Shown piece after piece: positions 5,507-7,922 of a DNA stretch of 7,922 nucleotides (the stretch's first letter is position 1; every line of letters starts with the position of its first letter). The position numbers and the translations under genes were made by a program. The stretch is from an uncultured Clostridium sp. (GTDB lineage Bacteria > Bacillota > Clostridia > Lachnospirales > Lachnospiraceae), in contig URFM01000085.1 of NCBI GenBank assembly GCA_900547035.1, forward strand, positions 1-7,922, written 5' to 3'. The notes under the pieces are model-generated. The model saw only the letters and a list, made by a program, of their open reading frames with translations. It did no database searches and had not been told where the DNA came from.

Positions 5507-7076
5507 TTTCCTCACCTCTTTTTTTCATATTCCACAACAACAGCAGCGATAATACAGCCACAAGCGCCGCCAAAATGTTAAAAACCAGCTCCATTCCCTC
5601 TCCGCCGGCTGCCGGCAGGCTCTTTCTGAATCCGATGGACAGAATCTGCTGGAACAGCATGAGCAGTGCAGGGATGTTTAAGACTAAGGCCACAATTCCG
5701 CCGATTGCGCCCTCCACTACACCACAGGCTTTCACCAACAGCACAACCGTCAAAACAGACAGAGCCAGCGCCTGAATGACACCAAGCATGAATAAGTAGC
5801 CAATACCTCTGGTGAACATAAAAATGTTTAATATTATAAGCAGCAAAAGCTGTCCTGGAATAAACCATCCCGCCGCCCGGCAGTCTCTCCCGCAGCGCCG
5901 GGCCAGCTGAGCCATAGCCATAATTTCAGCGGCCCCAAATGCCAGGGTTTTAAGCACCGCCACCATCTCGTTAAAGTCTCCTTCAGCTAAGAGCATGGTC
6001 AGCGTTCCGAAAAAGAACACTGCTGTAAACAAGACTATTCCCAAATATGCCAGACTGATCTTCTGCAGCCTTTGAGGCTGTCTCTCATTATATTCCCAAA
6101 GGACCGCAGTCAGAGGCAGCAGCGCCATTGCCCGCACTGTGAACTGATACCCCATTGCCGCCGTAAGGAAAGGCCAAATCGGATCTGTTGCCAGGTTGAT
6201 CAGCCACTTCCATTTCGTCACCAATCCTACGCCGATATAATCCCTTCTCATCAGCAGATCGCGAAGATCTGTCTGTGCAGCCAAAATAGCCAAAATCAGA
6301 ATCACCGCTGCCAGGATTCCTCCGTAAATCGGAAGGCGTTCCCGCACTGTTTTTTCCAAAAACTTCTTTCTCTTTTTCCCGGGAATATACCGGTACCAAA
6401 GGTAGCCGAACATACCCACGATTCCAAAAGCAAGGCTGATCAGCCACGCCGTGAGAATCAGCTTAACCCATGCCCCCGGAGTACGATCCTTGCTGGGAAT
6501 CAGACGTTCCAACAGAAAGTCCACCGATTCTCCCCGCCTCCACAAAATCAATGTAACGGCAGCGTATATAATCACTCCAAATATTCCGGTGACCAGCAGA
6601 AGGAACAGCGATATACCGACTATTTTCGGCCAATCCAGAGGTCCGCGGCCGCGATCCGGCACAGGGCGTTTTTCCTCTCTTTCGGGTCTTTTGGAGCTCT
6701 GTTCTTCTTCCCATATGTCCTTAAGCTCGCCGGAGATGTCCTCCTCTGGCTCTTCTCCCATTTCCTCCCCAATAACGGAAAAGGAATCCGTTGATTCAAA
6801 CTCCACCGGAATCGCCTGTTTGGTTCCGAACACTTCCCCCGGCTCCACTGAAAGGGATTGGTATGTATAATTCTGGGCTCCAATGTACATTCCGTCCTCG
6901 TTATAGCAGACGATCTGCACTTGTACCTGCTGGAGCGTGTAAGGCAGATTGTTTTTTAATTTCAGCTGAAAAAACCTCTGCCCAGAATCATTGATCAAAA
7001 TCGCTCCTCTGATCACCCCGATTGGCCTTTGTTCCTCCTGATTCAGCTCTAAAATCTTTTGTGTCTGATATCCCAT
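5478..7076 (-). CDS. Polytopic membrane protein with N-terminal shared cytosolic domain
   Basis: This 532-residue protein starts at ATG 7076, 7 nt after GAGGT (7088-7084), which overlaps the stop of the preceding gene; a GTG at 7103 is possible but lies inside that gene and lacks this site. Residues 1-100 are the beta-rich domain paralogous to the next gene's product. Residues 102-150 are an acidic then basic, probably disordered linker (EEMGEEPEED, PEREEKRPVPDRGRG). About nine or ten transmembrane helices follow, at roughly 152-178, 203-229, 251-268, 301-327, 341-364, 371-391, 404-423, 425-449, 454-478 and 496-515. The PGKKRKKF loop (232-239) between helices 2 and 3 is strongly basic, which places it and the N-terminal domain in the cytosol. 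No transporter or enzyme signature was recognised. As the only polytopic protein of the operon it is the natural candidate for a channel, scaffold or signal-relay core, but this is inference. Confidence 0.82.
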   Translation of the reverse strand: MGYQTQKILELNQEEQRPIGVIRGAILINDSGQRFFQLKLKNNLPYTLQQVQVQIVCYNEDGMYIGAQNYTYQSLSVEPGEVFGTKQAIPVEFESTDSFSVIGEEMGEEPEEDISGELKDIWEEEQSSKRPEREEKRPVPDRGRGPLDWPKIVGISLFLLLVTGIFGVIIYAAVTLILWRRGESVDFLLERLIPSKDRTPGAWVKLILTAWLISLAFGIVGMFGYLWYRYIPGKKRKKFLEKTVRERLPIYGGILAAVILILAILAAQTDLRDLLMRRDYIGVGLVTKWKWLINLATDPIWPFLTAAMGYQFTVRAMALLPLTAVLWEYNERQPQRLQKISLAYLGIVLFTAVFFFGTLTMLLAEGDFNEMVAVLKTLAFGAAEIMAMAQLARRCGRDCRAAGWFIPGQLLLLIILNIFMFTRGIGYLFMLGVIQALALSVLTVVLLVKACGVVEGAIGGIVALVLNIPALLMLFQQILSIGFRKSLPAAGGEGMELVFNILAALVAVLSLLLLWNMKKRGEENGISRTENI

Positions 7077-7086
7077 CGTTTTTACC

Positions 7087-7845
7087 TCACTGTGCTGATT
7101 CACTCAAATCGATTCTTAATGTAAATTCTGAACCTTCCTGATTCTCTCCGGTTTTTCTGCCAACCAGATAGACCTTTGGATTCTGAGATAAATCCCAGTG
7201 ATAACCATTTCCATCCGAGACCGCCTGCGTATTCAGCTGACTGTTCAATCCTTCTACTGTAATGCTGCTCTGTCCCTGGGCCATATGAAACAGCGGAAAT
7301 CCGTATGTACCCCCAACAGCCCGGATGATTTTGCTGGTGCTGTCATAGTAAACCGTAACATTTCCACCGCTTGTACCGTAAGTCATCTCACCCAACAGTT
7401 CACTGTCAATGTCGGGCTCCCCTAACTGTTTCAGAGCATACGCCTTGCTGCTGCCCAGCAAATCTACATATTCCTGTTTGATGAAATCGGTATTCAGCTT
7501 TATATCCATGGCCTTCACAGCTTGTTCCACATCAGCAGGACGGATCACCCGGATCCTCTGAACTACCCCATCCTTTACATAAGCTCCGTCCCCGTTAAAT
7601 TCGCTTCCCATGTAGGTGGTATTGGTCAAAATGTAACCGTTATCCTGAAAATAGTACCATTCGGCCCATCCATCATTGTTTCCGTCCAGGTATTTCCATC
7701 CATTGGTAATATAAGTCCCATCCTCGTTCTGCCACTTCCACCCGGTGGTATCCTGCTGCCATCCAGCCTGTGCCTTCATCGGCATTCCCAATGCGCATGC
7801 TGCCGTTATCCCCGCCATCGCTGCTGTAAACCATAGTGTTCTCAT
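7087..7845 (-). CDS. Secreted cell-wall-binding-repeat protein with SmpA/BLIP-like domain (copy 1)
   Basis: This is the first operon gene, encoding 252 residues from ATG 7845 with GGAGG close upstream. Residues 1-27 are a signal peptide ending AQA|GW. Residues 28-97 are a diverged wall-binding cassette (WQQDTTGWKWQNEDG, NGWKYLDGNNDG, WYYFQDNGY, FNGDGAYVKDGVVQ). The C-terminal part (about 115-245) has KQEYVDLLGSS, ALKQLGEPD, then strands around VTVYYDSTSKIIRAV and a second half ITVEGLNSQLN...HWDLSQNPKVYLV. It is homologous to the protein at 3669-4454 and similar in outline to SmpA/OmlA or BLIP-type folds that bind other proteins; the fold assignment is tentative. Its stop is 10 nt from the start of the large membrane protein, indicating co-translation. 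It is likely exported and retained at the wall. Confidence 0.85.
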   Translation of the reverse strand: MRTLWFTAAMAGITAACALGMPMKAQAGWQQDTTGWKWQNEDGTYITNGWKYLDGNNDGWAEWYYFQDNGYILTNTTYMGSEFNGDGAYVKDGVVQRIRVIRPADVEQAVKAMDIKLNTDFIKQEYVDLLGSSKAYALKQLGEPDIDSELLGEMTYGTSGGNVTVYYDSTSKIIRAVGGTYGFPLFHMAQGQSSITVEGLNSQLNTQAVSDGNGYHWDLSQNPKVYLVGRKTGENQEGSEFTLRIDLSESAQ

Positions 7846-7868
7846 TTCTTTTCCTCCATTTTCTAATC

Positions 7869-7902
7869 GGTAGTGTCAAATACTACCTATTTTTTATGTC
7901 AA
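7869..7902 (-). promoter_or_regulatory. Putative operon control region with inverted and direct repeats
   Basis: In the A/T-rich leader of the first operon gene the minus strand carries a perfect TTGACA (7902-7897), which matches a -35 box, and a second TTGACA (7879-7874) exactly 17 nt later. GGTAGT (7887-7882) and ACTACC (7874-7869) form 6-bp inverted arms around 7 nt. No good -10 hexamer sits 16-18 nt after either TTGACA; TAGTAT (7885-7880) is only 11 nt from the first. The inverted repeat may be an operator or the base of a small leader hairpin. The promoter call is therefore weak, but this is the only such region before the whole operon in the window. Confidence 0.35.
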
Positions 7903-7922
7903 AATTCTTTAAAAAACCTTGA

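Noticed and set aside
6072..6870. Long plus-strand frames opposite the polytopic membrane protein
   Set aside because: They are rich in His, Pro, Gln and Ser with no domain, lack ribosome binding sites, and lie fully antisense to a coherent membrane protein.
7077..7103. GTG start at 7103 for the polytopic membrane protein
   Set aside because: It would overlap the upstream gene and add nine residues absent from the paralogue; ATG 7076 has the better-spaced GAGGT and aligns exactly with the paralogue's start.
1..7922. CRISPR array, tRNA or rRNA gene, insertion sequence ends or integrase
   Set aside because: No regularly spaced direct repeats with spacers, no cloverleaf or rRNA-like stretch and no terminal inverted repeats were seen; the Rpn-family gene shows no flanking element ends.

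Overview
The window looks like a chromosomal segment of a low-to-mid-GC Gram-positive Clostridia, most likely a gut Lachnospiraceae-type bacterium. The grounds are AGGAGG-type ribosome binding sites, the secreted proteins with aromatic WQ..DG..NGW.YLDGNGDG cell-wall-binding repeats, and an Rpn-type PD-(D/E)XK protein with a C-terminal GIEIGKEQ repeat tail. This placement is inference from protein style; no rRNA or marker gene is present.

Layout. Positions 1-266 hold a probable intrinsic terminator of an upstream plus-strand gene (22-63) and a leader hairpin (117-147). One plus-strand gene follows (267-1211), an Rpn/PD-(D/E)XK nuclease-family protein with four 24-bp in-frame tandem repeats near its end. 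A strong bidirectional hairpin terminator (1266-1315) separates it from the rest. Everything from 1338 to 7845 is on the minus strand: eight co-directional genes with gaps of 10 to about 60 nt and one 29-nt overlap, so it reads as a single operon transcribed from the right edge towards the terminator.

In transcription order the operon encodes: (A, 7845-7087) a secreted cell-wall-repeat protein with a SmpA/BLIP-like C-terminal domain; (B, 7076-5478) a polytopic membrane protein with a cytosolic N-terminal beta-rich domain; (C, 5506-5063) a tail-anchored protein carrying a paralogue of that same domain; (D, 5025-4873) a 50-residue two-helix membrane peptide; (E, 4849-4493) a single-pass protein with a cytosolic coiled coil; (F, 4454-3669) a second copy of the A-type secreted protein; (G, 3621-2620) a secreted cell-wall-repeat protein with a DLNGDG-containing domain; and (H, about 2558-1338) a secreted cell-wall-repeat protein with a DUF5050-like beta-propeller.

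The operon therefore pairs four exported proteins sharing one wall-targeting cassette but carrying different C-terminal domains with four membrane proteins facing the cytosol. It looks like an undescribed cell-envelope assembly or sensing locus; the function is not identifiable from sequence alone. The most striking local observation is an in-frame TGA at codon 6 of H, inside its signal peptide, although the remaining 399 codons are open.
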